From an uncultured Eubacteriales bacterium (GTDB lineage: Bacteria; Bacillota; Clostridia; Oscillospirales; UBA644), in assembly GCA_934486965.1 (NCBI GenBank), contig CAKSQP010000021.1:1-18864 (forward strand): a stretch of 18,864 bases of DNA, written 5' to 3'. A program made the translations under genes and the position numbers. The notes under the pieces are model-generated. The model made no database searches. It had not been told where the DNA came from and worked only from the letters and a program-made list of their open reading frames with translations. This document shows, piece after piece, positions 1 through 6,704 of the stretch (position 1 is its first letter; every line of letters begins with the position of its first letter).

Positions 1-4
1 GTTC

Positions 5-33
5 TTGACAAATCAAAGTAAAATATGTATAAT
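5..33 (+). promoter_or_regulatory. Consensus SigA-type promoter upstream of the zinc-ribbon gene
   Basis: The -35 box TTGACA lies at 5-10 and the -10 box TATAAT at 28-33, separated by exactly 17 bases, so both hexamers are perfect matches. Transcription should begin near position 40. That leaves a leader of about 140 bases before the chosen start at 183. The leader is very AT-rich and contains only a weak inverted repeat (CGAAT at 130-134 and ATTCG at 140-144). Because the window starts here, an additional role for an upstream transcript cannot be excluded. Confidence 0.7.
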
Positions 34-182
34 AAATATATTAAATTTTATTAGAAGAAATTTATAAAAACGATATCATGACTTTGTATGTTTACTTATT
101 TTAATTTTAAAGCAAATAAAAAAGTGTGGCGAATTATATATTCGACTATGCTAAAACGATTATAAATGGAAGAGGGATTATT

Positions 183-872
183 ATGAGTTTAATTAAATGT
201 GAAGATTGTGGGAAACTCATCTCCGATGCCGCTGAATCTTGTCCGAACTGTGGGCGTCCAATAAAGAATGCTCCTATATATTCTCCTCTTCCTCAGTGTC
301 CACACTGTGGAAAGGTTGTAGCAGAAATTACAGAATGCTGCCCAGAGTGTGGAACAGTCCTTAAAGAACAATTAAACGAAAATCAATTACTTCAAGATAC
401 TCATCTCCGTGGTATGTGTCCGATTTGCGGAAATGATAAGATAATGCTCGCTCCTACAAAAGACTCTATACGAATTGTAGAGGGAAAGGACGGCGTTAAC
501 TGTGTCGAGTATTTATGTAATGAATGTGGAAGTTGGGTCTCTCCATATAAACCTCAACAACACTTTATATATTATTCGCGATGTAGTGGGCTCTTAGGAG
601 TTGCTCCTATAGATGTTATGTTAGCCGAAGTGAAAACAAACCCCTTATTTGATGAAGAAGAGTGCGAGAAAAGATTGGCGGGGAAAGAAAAATATTCAGG
701 TTATCACTCTAATATATATAATTCTCCAAAACCCAAATGTCCCACCTGTGGTTCAACAAACATCGAGAAAATCTCAACAGCCTCAAAAGTCGTAGGAGCC
801 TCGCTCTTCGGTCTTTTCAGTAATACCGCAAGATCTCAATATAAGTGTAAGAATTGCGGGTATAAGTGGTAA
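183..872 (+). CDS. Four-zinc-ribbon protein of unknown function
   Basis: This predicted soluble protein of 229 residues carries four pairs of CxxC knuckles: C6/C9 with C20/C23, C39/C42 with C53/C56, C79/C82 with C112/C115, and C186/C189 with C222/C225. The first two are compact double zinc ribbons. The last (CPTCGSTNIEKIS...CKNCGYKW) resembles a C-terminal zinc-ribbon type common in small Firmicute hypothetical proteins. No catalytic domain or membrane segment stands out, although residues near 205-213 are hydrophobic. The start at 183 is chosen because AAGAGGG sits 6 bases upstream; an in-frame GTG at 126 has no ribosome binding site. The gene is clearly more AT-rich in base and codon use than its neighbours, which suggests acquisition by transfer. 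The biochemical role is unknown; binding of nucleic acid or protein through zinc ribbons is inference only. Confidence 0.8.
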   Translation: MSLIKCEDCGKLISDAAESCPNCGRPIKNAPIYSPLPQCPHCGKVVAEITECCPECGTVLKEQLNENQLLQDTHLRGMCPICGNDKIMLAPTKDSIRIVEGKDGVNCVEYLCNECGSWVSPYKPQQHFIYYSRCSGLLGVAPIDVMLAEVKTNPLFDEEECEKRLAGKEKYSGYHSNIYNSPKPKCPTCGSTNIEKISTASKVVGASLFGLFSNTARSQYKCKNCGYKW

Positions 873-971
873 AGTGCAATCTGAATGTCTCAGAAATTTC
901 TTTGAAACAAAATAGTTATATGTAATATTCTTTACTCTCTGTTCCGTTTCAAACTGGTATAAGAAAATGAA

Positions 972-1013
972 AAAGACGCAGGATAATGCTTAATTGCATT
1001 ATCCTGCGTCTTT
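972..1013 (-). terminator. Strong terminator of the sufC-sufB operon
   Basis: A perfect 18-bp stem (972-989 with 996-1013) closes a six-base loop. Read on the minus strand it is followed by CTTTTTCATTTTC, a good U-tract, and it lies about 47 bases beyond the sufB stop. On the plus strand the following sequence is only TTTAACA, so it may also weakly stop the zinc-ribbon transcript arriving from the left. The remainder of the 873-1060 gap holds a weak imperfect inverted repeat (901-908 with 946-953) and nothing else I recognise. Confidence 0.85.
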
Positions 1014-1060
1014 AACATATTATATCGTTGTCTAAATCGATTTACATTCGTGTATAAATC

Positions 1061-1984
1061 TTATTTAAGAAATCCGTTTATGATTTGCTCTGCGGCTTCT
1101 TTTTCGGTAAGTCCGAGGGTCATCAGTTTTATAAGTTGTTCTCCTGCGATTTTTCCGATTGCCGCTTCGTGAATAAGGCTTGCGTCGGTATTGTTTGCCG
1201 CGATCTCGGGGATAGCCTCGACGGACGCTTTGTCCATTATGATGGCGTCACATTCGGTGTGCCCGTTGCATCGGTTGTTTCCGTTTACTCTCGAAATATA
1301 TTTCTGGTGAGAATATTCTGTTGCGACAGAGCGGGAAATAACATGTGCGCCGCAATCTTCGCCGTCAAGATCGACCTTAAAATCGGTAACTGCGACCTGT
1401 TTGCCGTGAGTCATTATTTTTTCGTGAATAATGAGTTTTGATTTTGCCGCAAGTTTCGCTTCGGTCTTTCTGTAAGTGGAGTCAACGCCCTTTATCTGTG
1501 CGGTCTCCATTTCCATGTAACTGCCTTCTTCAAGGTTTACAACGGTTGTCGGATTGAGAATTCTTTCTCCCGTTCCGGAACCTTCGCCGTAATGTTTTTC
1601 GATATATTTTACTTTTGCGTTTTTTGCAATATGGAAAGTGTGAATTCCGTCATGTTCCGCCTGCTTGTCTCCGCAGTTATGGATTCCGCAGCCCGCGACG
1701 ATTGTAACATCGGCGTCTTCACCGACGAAAAAGTCGTTATAGACAAGGTCGTTGAGCCCCGTCTGGGTGAGCAGAACGGGGATATCTACTCTTTCGTTTT
1801 TTGTTCCGGGTTTTATGATAATATCAATACCGGGTTTATCCGTTTTTGAAACGATGTTTATGTTTTCTGTAACGTTTCTTGCTTCAAGTCCGCCGTTGAG
1901 TCTTATGTTGAAAGCTCCTTTGGTCGGTCCGTCGATTCCCGCAATCGTCTTCAGAAGTTCTGTCTGAATTAAATCAAGTGCCAT
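1061..1984 (-). CDS. sufB: Short SufB/SufD-family Fe-S cluster scaffold protein (SmsB-like)
   Basis: The product (307 residues) belongs to the SufB/SufD beta-helix family, which partners the SufC ATPase in assembling iron-sulfur clusters in the cytosol. The C-terminal third holds the family core: CNGHTECDAIIMDKA, then IPEIAANNTDASLIHEAAIGKI with the His-Glu pair at about 272-273, then a helix with LMTLGLTEKEAAEQIINGF. It is much shorter than the roughly 470 residues of classical SufB and lacks its N-terminal region. This matches the minimal SUF (SMS) SufB-like proteins of archaea and anaerobic bacteria. AGGTGG lies 5 bases before the ATG, and only 8 bases separate the gene from sufC upstream, so the two are co-transcribed. 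No SufD, SufS, SufU or SufE gene is adjacent. Assignment to the family is firm; the choice of B over D rests on the HEA motif and on operon structure. Confidence 0.85.
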   Translation of the reverse strand: MALDLIQTELLKTIAGIDGPTKGAFNIRLNGGLEARNVTENINIVSKTDKPGIDIIIKPGTKNERVDIPVLLTQTGLNDLVYNDFFVGEDADVTIVAGCGIHNCGDKQAEHDGIHTFHIAKNAKVKYIEKHYGEGSGTGERILNPTTVVNLEEGSYMEMETAQIKGVDSTYRKTEAKLAAKSKLIIHEKIMTHGKQVAVTDFKVDLDGEDCGAHVISRSVATEYSHQKYISRVNGNNRCNGHTECDAIIMDKASVEAIPEIAANNTDASLIHEAAIGKIAGEQLIKLMTLGLTEKEAAEQIINGFLK

Positions 1985-1992
1985 ATCTCCAC

Positions 1993-2712
1993 CTACATCT
2001 TTCCCTTAAGGACGGAACACATTCCGTCTGTAAGCAGTCCGGGAAGAATTTCGGACTTTTTGCCGTCGGCTTCGATTTTGCCGCCCGATATCACGATAAT
2101 TCTGTCAGCAATATTGAGAATTCTTTCCTGATGCGAAATGATTATTATAGAGCCGCCTTTTTCGTTATACATCTTTTCAAAGACTTTGATGAGGTTATTG
2201 AAACTCCAGAGGTCGATACCTGCTTCGGGTTCGTCGAAAACCGTAAGTTCGGTTCCTCTTGCGACAGCCATGGCAATTTCTATTCTTTTTAATTCTCCGC
2301 CCGAAAGGCTTGCGTTTACTTCGCGGTCGACATATTCTTTCGCGCAAAGTCCGACTTCCGAAAGGTAAGTGCAGACATCTGAAACCGAAAGTTTTTTGCC
2401 GCTTGCAAGGGTTATAAGGTCTCTTACGGTTATCCCCTTGAACCTGACCGGTTGCTGAAAGGCGTAAGTTATTCCTTTTCTTGCGCGGTCGGTAACGGAC
2501 AGTTCTGTTATATCTTCTCCGTCAAAAAAGATCCTGCCTTCGGTCGGAGTGTAAATTCCCGCAATAAGTTTTGCGAGAGTCGATTTCCCTCCGCCGTTCG
2601 GACCTGTAAACGCAACGAATCTTTCATCTATAACGAGACTTACGTCGTTTATTATCTCTTTTTTCCCGATGTCCGTATCGGCTTCAAACGAAACATTTTG
2701 TAGTTCGAGCAT
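1993..2712 (-). CDS. sufC: SufC-type ABC ATPase for Fe-S cluster assembly
   Basis: This cytosolic ABC ATPase (239 residues) is the energy-providing partner of SufB in Fe-S assembly. Visible motifs are Walker A GPNGGGKST (37-45), Q-loop Gln86, the signature LSGGE (136-140) followed by LKRIEIA, Walker B ending FDEPEAGID (159-167), and the H-loop His194. The wording LSGGELKR...E and DEPEAGID (SufC usually has DEIDSGLD) places it with the SufC-like group and not with transport ATPases. No membrane subunit is nearby. It is the first gene of a two-gene operon, and its ATG follows AGAAGGAGAACC, a good ribosome binding site. A few membrane-transport ATPases are similar in sequence, but the 8-base gap to a SufB homologue decides the assignment. 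Confidence 0.88.
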   Translation of the reverse strand: MLELQNVSFEADTDIGKKEIINDVSLVIDERFVAFTGPNGGGKSTLAKLIAGIYTPTEGRIFFDGEDITELSVTDRARKGITYAFQQPVRFKGITVRDLITLASGKKLSVSDVCTYLSEVGLCAKEYVDREVNASLSGGELKRIEIAMAVARGTELTVFDEPEAGIDLWSFNNLIKVFEKMYNEKGGSIIIISHQERILNIADRIIVISGGKIEADGKKSEILPGLLTDGMCSVLKGKM

Positions 2713-2744
2713 GACGGTTCTCCTTCTTGCATTTTTCTCAACCT

Positions 2745-2773
2745 ATTATATATCAAACGGCGTTTTTTTTCAA
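2745..2773 (-). promoter_or_regulatory. Promoter of the sufC-sufB operon
   Basis: On the minus strand, TTGAAA (2768-2773) and TATAAT (2745-2750) are separated by 17 bases, and the sufC ATG follows about 32 bases after the -10 box. Upstream on the same strand is an A/T-rich segment and two imperfect copies of TGTC(C)GAT around 2788-2806 (plus-strand reading). These might be an operator, but I cannot assign a regulator. Confidence 0.75.
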
Positions 2774-2817
2774 TATTTTTTTAATAATGTCCGATATTTG
2801 TCGATTTTGAAATGATG

Positions 2818-2844
2818 AAAGCAGTACGAAAACCGTACTGCTTT
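2818..2844 (-). terminator. Hairpin terminator after the SASP gene
   Basis: An 11-bp perfect stem (2818-2828 with 2834-2844) with loop AAAAC lies about 43 bases past the SASP stop. The U-tract is poor on both strands (CTTTCATC on minus, CTTTTATCC on plus), so it may act partly as an RNA 3'-end stabiliser. Its place between two minus-strand units supports a terminator role. Confidence 0.6.
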
Positions 2845-2886
2845 TATCCTACGGCGAATTTCTTCACCTGTATTTGTTTGTTGGTC

Positions 2887-3081
2887 TTATTTCATGTTGT
2901 TTTCGTAGGACTGGATCATTTTCTTGACCATCTGTCCGCCGACGGAACCTGCCTGTTTCGAGGTAAGGTCTCCGTTGTATCCCTGCTTAAGATTAACGCC
3001 GACTTCGTTCGCAGCTTCCATCTTAAACTTGGAAAGAGCAGCTTTAGCCTCGGGAACGAGATTCTTATTGTTTGCCATCAT
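2887..3081 (-). CDS. Alpha/beta-type small acid-soluble spore protein
   Basis: The 64-residue product is an alpha/beta-type SASP, a DNA-binding protein made in the forespore that saturates spore DNA and protects it from UV and heat. It is later degraded by the GPR protease to feed germination. The GPR recognition segment is KMEAANEVGV, with expected cleavage after Glu22, and the second conserved block is GYNGDLTSKQAGSVGGQMVKKMI (residues 34-56, read in two parts: GYNGDLTSKQAG and SVGGQMVKKMI). The length is typical. AAGGAG precedes two adjacent ATG codons; the first is used here, but starting at the second would change only one residue. The gene stands alone with its own promoter and hairpin, as usual for ssp genes. 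It shows that the host belongs to an endospore-forming lineage. Confidence 0.95.
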   Translation of the reverse strand: MMANNKNLVPEAKAALSKFKMEAANEVGVNLKQGYNGDLTSKQAGSVGGQMVKKMIQSYENNMK

Positions 3082-3131
3082 TATTCACTCCTTTGCGGTA
3101 AATTTTCGGACAACTTTTTCAGTTGCAGAAC

Positions 3132-3160
3132 TATTATTCGGCATAAAACGCAAATTATAC
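3132..3160 (-). promoter_or_regulatory. Possible SigG (forespore) promoter of the SASP gene
   Basis: On the minus strand, GTATA (3156-3160) and AATAATA (3132-3138) lie 17 bases apart, about 50 bases before the start codon. They resemble the forespore SigG consensus (GHATR, then CATNHTA), with one mismatch in the -10 element. SASP genes are normally under SigG, which is why I looked for it. The match alone is weak. Confidence 0.35.
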
Positions 3161-3200
3161 TTTTATATTTGAAAAAAGTATTCTTTTTGACAGGAATATA

Positions 3201-3230
3201 TTGACAATCAATCCTTTTGTGTGTTAAAAT
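3201..3230 (+). promoter_or_regulatory. Extended -10 promoter for the hydrolase/radical-SAM pair
   Basis: TTGACA (3201-3206) is followed after 18 bases by TAAAAT (3225-3230), which has the TG of an extended -10 at 3222-3223. A second TTGACA at 3187-3192 has no -10 box at suitable distance. Transcription would begin near 3237, about 25 bases before the ATG at 3262. Confidence 0.65.
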
Positions 3231-3261
3231 CAAATATATTCGGGCGAAAGGACGGAATAAA

Positions 3262-4308
3262 ATGGAACGCTATACCGAAGACGAAAGTGTTGCTTCAGAA
3301 TACAGAAAAAACTATATGGACGGTCTTACCGCTTTAATAAAAAGAAAACAGGCGGAAAAAAATAAGGAAAGAGTCGAACGCTTTACAAAAAATCTCGGCG
3401 ATCTTGAAAGCGAAAGACTTGAATTCAAAAAAATGCTCGGCTGGCCGCTTGTTACGGGCGACAGCCATAAGCCTTCAATGAGAATCGAATATATCGGAAA
3501 AGACGACGACGCTTTTATTTTCAGGACGTTTACCGATGTCTTTGAAAATTATGCGTTTTACGGACTTCTTTTTCTTAAGGGCGACACGTCAAAAGATTTT
3601 GATGTGAATAATATAGATAAAAAACCTCTTATAATCGCACAGCACGGCGGTCTCGGAACCCCCGAATTTTGCAGCGGAATATACGGAGACACCGCAAACT
3701 ACAACGATATGACCCGCAGAATTCTCAAAAATGACGTTCATGTTTTCGCACCGCAGATGCTTATATGGGACCCCGAAAGATATAAACTCGATTTTGAAAG
3801 ATGGGATTTCGACAGAGACTTAAAGCAGGTCGGAAGTTCTATAACCGCGGTCGAAATATATTCTTTACAGAAAATTCTTGATATTCTGTCGGAAAAACCG
3901 TATATCGACGGCGATAAAATAGGAATGATAGGTCTTTCTTACGGCGGTTTCTATACATTGTTCACTGCCGCCTGCGACAAAAGAATAAAAAGTTGCATAT
4001 CCTGCTCTTTCGTCAATGACAGAATAAAATATAACTGGCCCGACTGGACTTGGTTTGACGCCGCAGGGAAGTTTTTCGACGCTGAAATCGCGGCGCTTAT
4101 CGCTCCGAGATATCTTCATATTCAGGTAGGAGACCACGACGAAGTCTTCGACTACGCGACAACCGGAGAAGCTCTTGCCCAAACAAAAAAATATTTCGAA
4201 GCACTCGGTTGCTCAGATAAACTTAAAATTACGGTTTTCGACGGTAAGCACGAATTCTGTAAAGATGACGACGCAATAAAGGAAATGATATCAAAACTTT
4301 ATGAGTAA
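3262..4308 (+). CDS. Alpha/beta hydrolase (acetyl xylan esterase / dienelactone hydrolase-like)
   Basis: This 348-residue predicted cytosolic protein has an alpha/beta hydrolase fold. The nucleophile elbow is GLSYGG with Ser226; the likely acid is Asp291 or Asp293 in VGDHDEVFD, and the catalytic His is His330 in DGKHEF. The strand before the elbow reads LIIAQHGGLG, the usual oxyanion-hole HGG region. A charged helical N-terminus of about 70 residues precedes the core, as in the larger acetyl xylan esterase-like or Abhydrolase_7 proteins. No signal peptide is seen, so a secreted polysaccharide esterase is unlikely. The start at 3262 is chosen because AAAGGA lies upstream; an in-frame start at 3217 falls inside the promoter. 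Its last 8 bases overlap the following radical-SAM gene, so the two are probably translationally coupled. The substrate is unknown. Confidence 0.8.
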   Translation: MERYTEDESVASEYRKNYMDGLTALIKRKQAEKNKERVERFTKNLGDLESERLEFKKMLGWPLVTGDSHKPSMRIEYIGKDDDAFIFRTFTDVFENYAFYGLLFLKGDTSKDFDVNNIDKKPLIIAQHGGLGTPEFCSGIYGDTANYNDMTRRILKNDVHVFAPQMLIWDPERYKLDFERWDFDRDLKQVGSSITAVEIYSLQKILDILSEKPYIDGDKIGMIGLSYGGFYTLFTAACDKRIKSCISCSFVNDRIKYNWPDWTWFDAAGKFFDAEIAALIAPRYLHIQVGDHDEVFDYATTGEALAQTKKYFEALGCSDKLKITVFDGKHEFCKDDDAIKEMISKLYE

Positions 4309-5191
4309 TTGCAATGTCTGCCCCTTTTCCTGCGGCGCGGACAGGGTTTCAAGGCTCGGCAGATGCCGTTCCTCCGAAAATATCCATATAGTAAGAGCCG
4401 CACCTCATTTCTGGGAAGAACCCTGTATTTCAGGTAAAAACGGTTCGGGTACGGTCTTCTTTTCGGGCTGTTCTTTGCGGTGTGTTTTCTGTCAGAACTT
4501 GAAAATAAGCAGGGAAGACGCAGGCAGAGAGTTTACTGTTTCGGAATTTGCCGATTTTCTGCTCAATTATTCGAAATCGGGCGTTCACAATATAAATCTT
4601 GTAACGCCGACCCATTTTTCGGATAAAATAGCCGAGGCTCTCGAACTTGTGAAAGAAAAACTCGGAATTCCCGTGGTTTGGAACTGCGGCGGTTATGAAA
4701 AGAAAGAAACACTGAGAAGGCTTTCGGGGCTTGTTGATATCTACCTTACGGATTCAAAATTCTTTTCGCCCGAAGTGTCGGCGCGATATGCGGCGTGTCC
4801 CGATTATTTTGAGGTGAACGCCGAGGCTCTTGAAGAGATGTTTTCTCAACAGCCCGAAAATATATATTCCGCCGACGGAATTATGCGGAGGGGCGTTATT
4901 GTAAGGCATCTTGTGCTTCCTGCAAACACTTCCGACAGCCGCAAACTTTTATCGGCAATCAAAGAGAGATTTTCGGAGAATATCACTTTGAGCCTGATGT
5001 GTCAGTATGTTCCTGCGGGGGACGCGGAAAAATTCCCCGAAATAAACAGGAGATTGCGGAGAAAAGAGTTCGGGACTGTTACCGATTTTGCCGAAAGTCT
5101 CGGTTTTGAAAACGGATATGTTCAGGAATTTTCGTCGGCGGACGACTGTTTTATTCCCGATTTTTCGGAAAATAAAATTTACGGAATATAA
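4301..5191 (+). CDS. PflX-like radical SAM protein
   Basis: The product (296 residues) is a radical S-adenosylmethionine enzyme. The cluster motif is C57-x3-C61-x2-C64 (GCSLRCVFCQN), where three Cys bind a 4Fe-4S cluster that cleaves SAM. The N-terminus has an extra cysteine cluster, CNVCPFSCGADR with C4, C7, C11 and C22, typical of the PflX group of pyruvate formate-lyase-activating-enzyme relatives and usually read as a further metal site. Motifs such as NLVTPTHF and VVWNCGGYE are shared with that group. No glycyl-radical enzyme lies nearby, so calling it an activase would be unjustified. The ATG overlaps the stop of the upstream hydrolase by 8 bases and the gene ends at a strong terminator, so the two form a complete transcription unit. 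The reaction and partner are unknown. Confidence 0.82.
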   Translation: MSNCNVCPFSCGADRVSRLGRCRSSENIHIVRAAPHFWEEPCISGKNGSGTVFFSGCSLRCVFCQNLKISREDAGREFTVSEFADFLLNYSKSGVHNINLVTPTHFSDKIAEALELVKEKLGIPVVWNCGGYEKKETLRRLSGLVDIYLTDSKFFSPEVSARYAACPDYFEVNAEALEEMFSQQPENIYSADGIMRRGVIVRHLVLPANTSDSRKLLSAIKERFSENITLSLMCQYVPAGDAEKFPEINRRLRRKEFGTVTDFAESLGFENGYVQEFSSADDCFIPDFSENKIYGI

Positions 5192-5220
5192 AAAAGGAAG
5201 AGGTCATGCCTCTTCCTTTT
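5192..5220. terminator. Bidirectional terminator between convergent operons
   Basis: A perfect 12-bp stem (5192-5203 with 5209-5220) has loop TCATG and A/T runs at both ends, so it can stop both converging transcripts. The plus-strand radical-SAM stop codon lies directly before it. On the minus strand the hairpin overlaps the last codons and the stop of thiN. Confidence 0.85.
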
Positions 5221-5818
5221 CTTCAATTATAAGGGCGATTCCCTCGGTCACGGTTATTTCCGCGACCTCCGATATCGTGCTGTTGCTAACGCCGAGCGGG
5301 AACTCTTCTTCAAGATACCCGTCAAGCGGATATTTCATTCCAGTTTCTTTTACTTTCGCTCTTTTCCCGAGAGCGAAAACCGAAACGGAAATCCCTTTTT
5401 CTTTTACTTTGAACGTTTCGTTTTCCAGAACTCTGACTTTGCAGTTGTTTCCGAAAAGCAAAGCGGACACTTCGCGTTTTTTCGCGTAGATCAAAAGTTG
5501 TATGTTGGCGACCGAGTGAGAAAGCCTTTTGCCGCCGAGCCCTCCGAAAATATCAATATTTTCGAACCCTTTGTCTATTGCATATTTCAGAGCGGCGGAA
5601 ACGTCGGTGTCGTCTTTTTCGACAGGCAGTTTTATGACGTTTTCCCTTTTGGGAATTCTGCCGAGAGAGTCGAAATCTCCGATGTAAATATCTGCTTCGA
5701 CGCCTATCCCGTCAAGATACAGACATCCGCTGTCCGCGGCGATTATTAAATCATATTCCGTTTTGTCGAAAGTTTCTGCGGAAAAATCTCCTCCGCCGAC
5801 TATACAACATTTTTTCAT
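5204..5818 (-). CDS. thiN: Thiamine pyrophosphokinase
   Basis: This cytosolic enzyme (204 residues) transfers pyrophosphate from ATP to thiamine, giving the cofactor TPP. Family motifs occur in order: GGGDFS (8-13), AADSG (27-31), GDFDS (47-51), EKDDTD (67-72), the block GGLGGKRLSHSVAN (92-105), and in the C-terminal thiamine-binding domain GMKYPL and GVSNS. The third block usually reads GGRxDH; here the Asp is replaced by Ser100, while His101 is kept. The ATG overlaps the thiT stop by four bases (ATGA), so translation is coupled to the uptake gene. Both lie downstream of a TPP riboswitch, giving feedback control by the product of this enzyme. The 3' end forms half of a terminator stem. Uptake plus pyrophosphorylation suggests salvage of thiamine; no synthesis genes are visible in this window. 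Confidence 0.93.
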   Translation of the reverse strand: MKKCCIVGGGDFSAETFDKTEYDLIIAADSGCLYLDGIGVEADIYIGDFDSLGRIPKRENVIKLPVEKDDTDVSAALKYAIDKGFENIDIFGGLGGKRLSHSVANIQLLIYAKKREVSALLFGNNCKVRVLENETFKVKEKGISVSVFALGKRAKVKETGMKYPLDGYLEEEFPLGVSNSTISEVAEITVTEGIALIIEEKEEA

Positions 5819-6634
5819 TTTGAATTTTTTACCTTTTTACCTATAATAAAGAATACTGCGGCGACAATTGCGGCAATTGCCGAAACTATTGCAACATAGA
5901 GCCATGAAACGTTTGAAAGAAGCGTAATGTCGAAATCTCCCGTTTCAGCGTTCTGTATCTGAGAAAATACGGCGACGGTGTCGTAGATGAGAGCTGCGGT
6001 TATCGCAAGACCTCCTGCAATATTGAAGGGCAGGGAAGCGAGCCCTTTCTGTTCGTCCGCTTTTCTCGGTTTGAAATCTCCGTTTTCGGAAAGGTCTATC
6101 ATACTGCTGAGATAATAACCTACGATAATAAGAACTATCATTTCGGGGAGCATGTATGTAGCGTTATATCCGAGCGAATATATAAGAGCCGCATTTGTCG
6201 GGATTGAAAGACCCGCCCAGACCGTCGCGCCGGAAATTACATGGCAGATATATCGATACGAGAATTATACCCATAACGAGAGCGGTGTTCTGATTTTTAA
6301 TCTTCTTTCTGAAAACCCCGCCGAGTCCCGCAACGGTAAATGCAATGATATAGTCGAGAAGAATTATTGCGACGACTGCCTGCCATGAAGTTCCGTAAGA
6401 AAGATTTTTAAGTCCCATGAGTTGCTGAATTACGGCAAAAATAAGTCCTGAGGAAAGCCCCCAGCCCATGCCGTATTTGTATGCTATAATTATGATCGGA
6501 AGCATGGAGGCTATTGTTACCGAGCCTCCGTAGGGCATTTCGATAATTTTGATTATGCTGAGTACCGACGCTATCGCAATGAGAATAGCGCACTCAACGA
6601 GTTTTCTTGTTCTGCTGATTGTTTTGCTTTGCAT
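5815..6634 (-). pseudogene. thiT: Thiamine ECF transporter S-component ThiT, frameshifted
   Basis: ThiT is the membrane thiamine-binding subunit of an energy-coupling factor (ECF) transporter. The 5' part (6634 down to about 6256) encodes a membrane protein with ThiT-like segments, including KYGMGWGLSSGLIFAV and the LLDYIIAFTVAGLGG region. That frame then ends early, at 6164. The shifted frame, open from about 6262 to 5815, continues the family with RYICHVISGATVW, then IPTNAALIYSLGYNATYMLPE. The break lies within 6250-6262: one extra base or two missing bases at GTATCGATA would explain it. The repaired protein would be about 272 residues, longer than the usual 190-210, because of an added tail with a charged linker and two hydrophobic segments. 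The start at 6634 follows CAGGAGAG. The change could be a real mutation or an assembly error. An internal ATG at 6153 has no ribosome binding site. Confidence 0.85.
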
Positions 6635-6654
6635 TTTTTTTCTCTCCTGTATAA

Positions 6655-6691
6655 TAAAAAACTTGCCGCCTACCAATAGTCGGCGACAAGT
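6655..6691 (-). terminator. Riboswitch expression-platform terminator
   Basis: On the minus strand ACTTGTCGCC (6682-6691) pairs with GGCGGCAAGT (6661-6670), including one G-U pair, and TTTTTTATTAT follows directly. It lies between the TPP aptamer and the thiT ribosome binding site. This is the arrangement expected for transcription termination when TPP is bound. Confidence 0.85.
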
Positions 6692-6704
6692 ATGACTGAT
6701 AAAA

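Noticed and set aside
126..182. GTG start giving a 19-residue N-terminal extension to the zinc-ribbon protein
   Set aside because: It has no ribosome binding site, whereas the ATG at 183 has AAGAGGG at good spacing and begins just before the first zinc ribbon.
901..953. Inverted repeat TTTGAAAC/GTTTCAAA as an attachment site or terminator
   Set aside because: The arms are only 8 bases, separated by 37 bases, and no U-tract, integrase or second copy is present.
5815..6153. Separate 112-residue membrane protein starting at the ATG at 6153
   Set aside because: No ribosome binding site precedes that ATG, and conserved ThiT sequence continues upstream of it in the same frame, so it is the 3' part of thiT.
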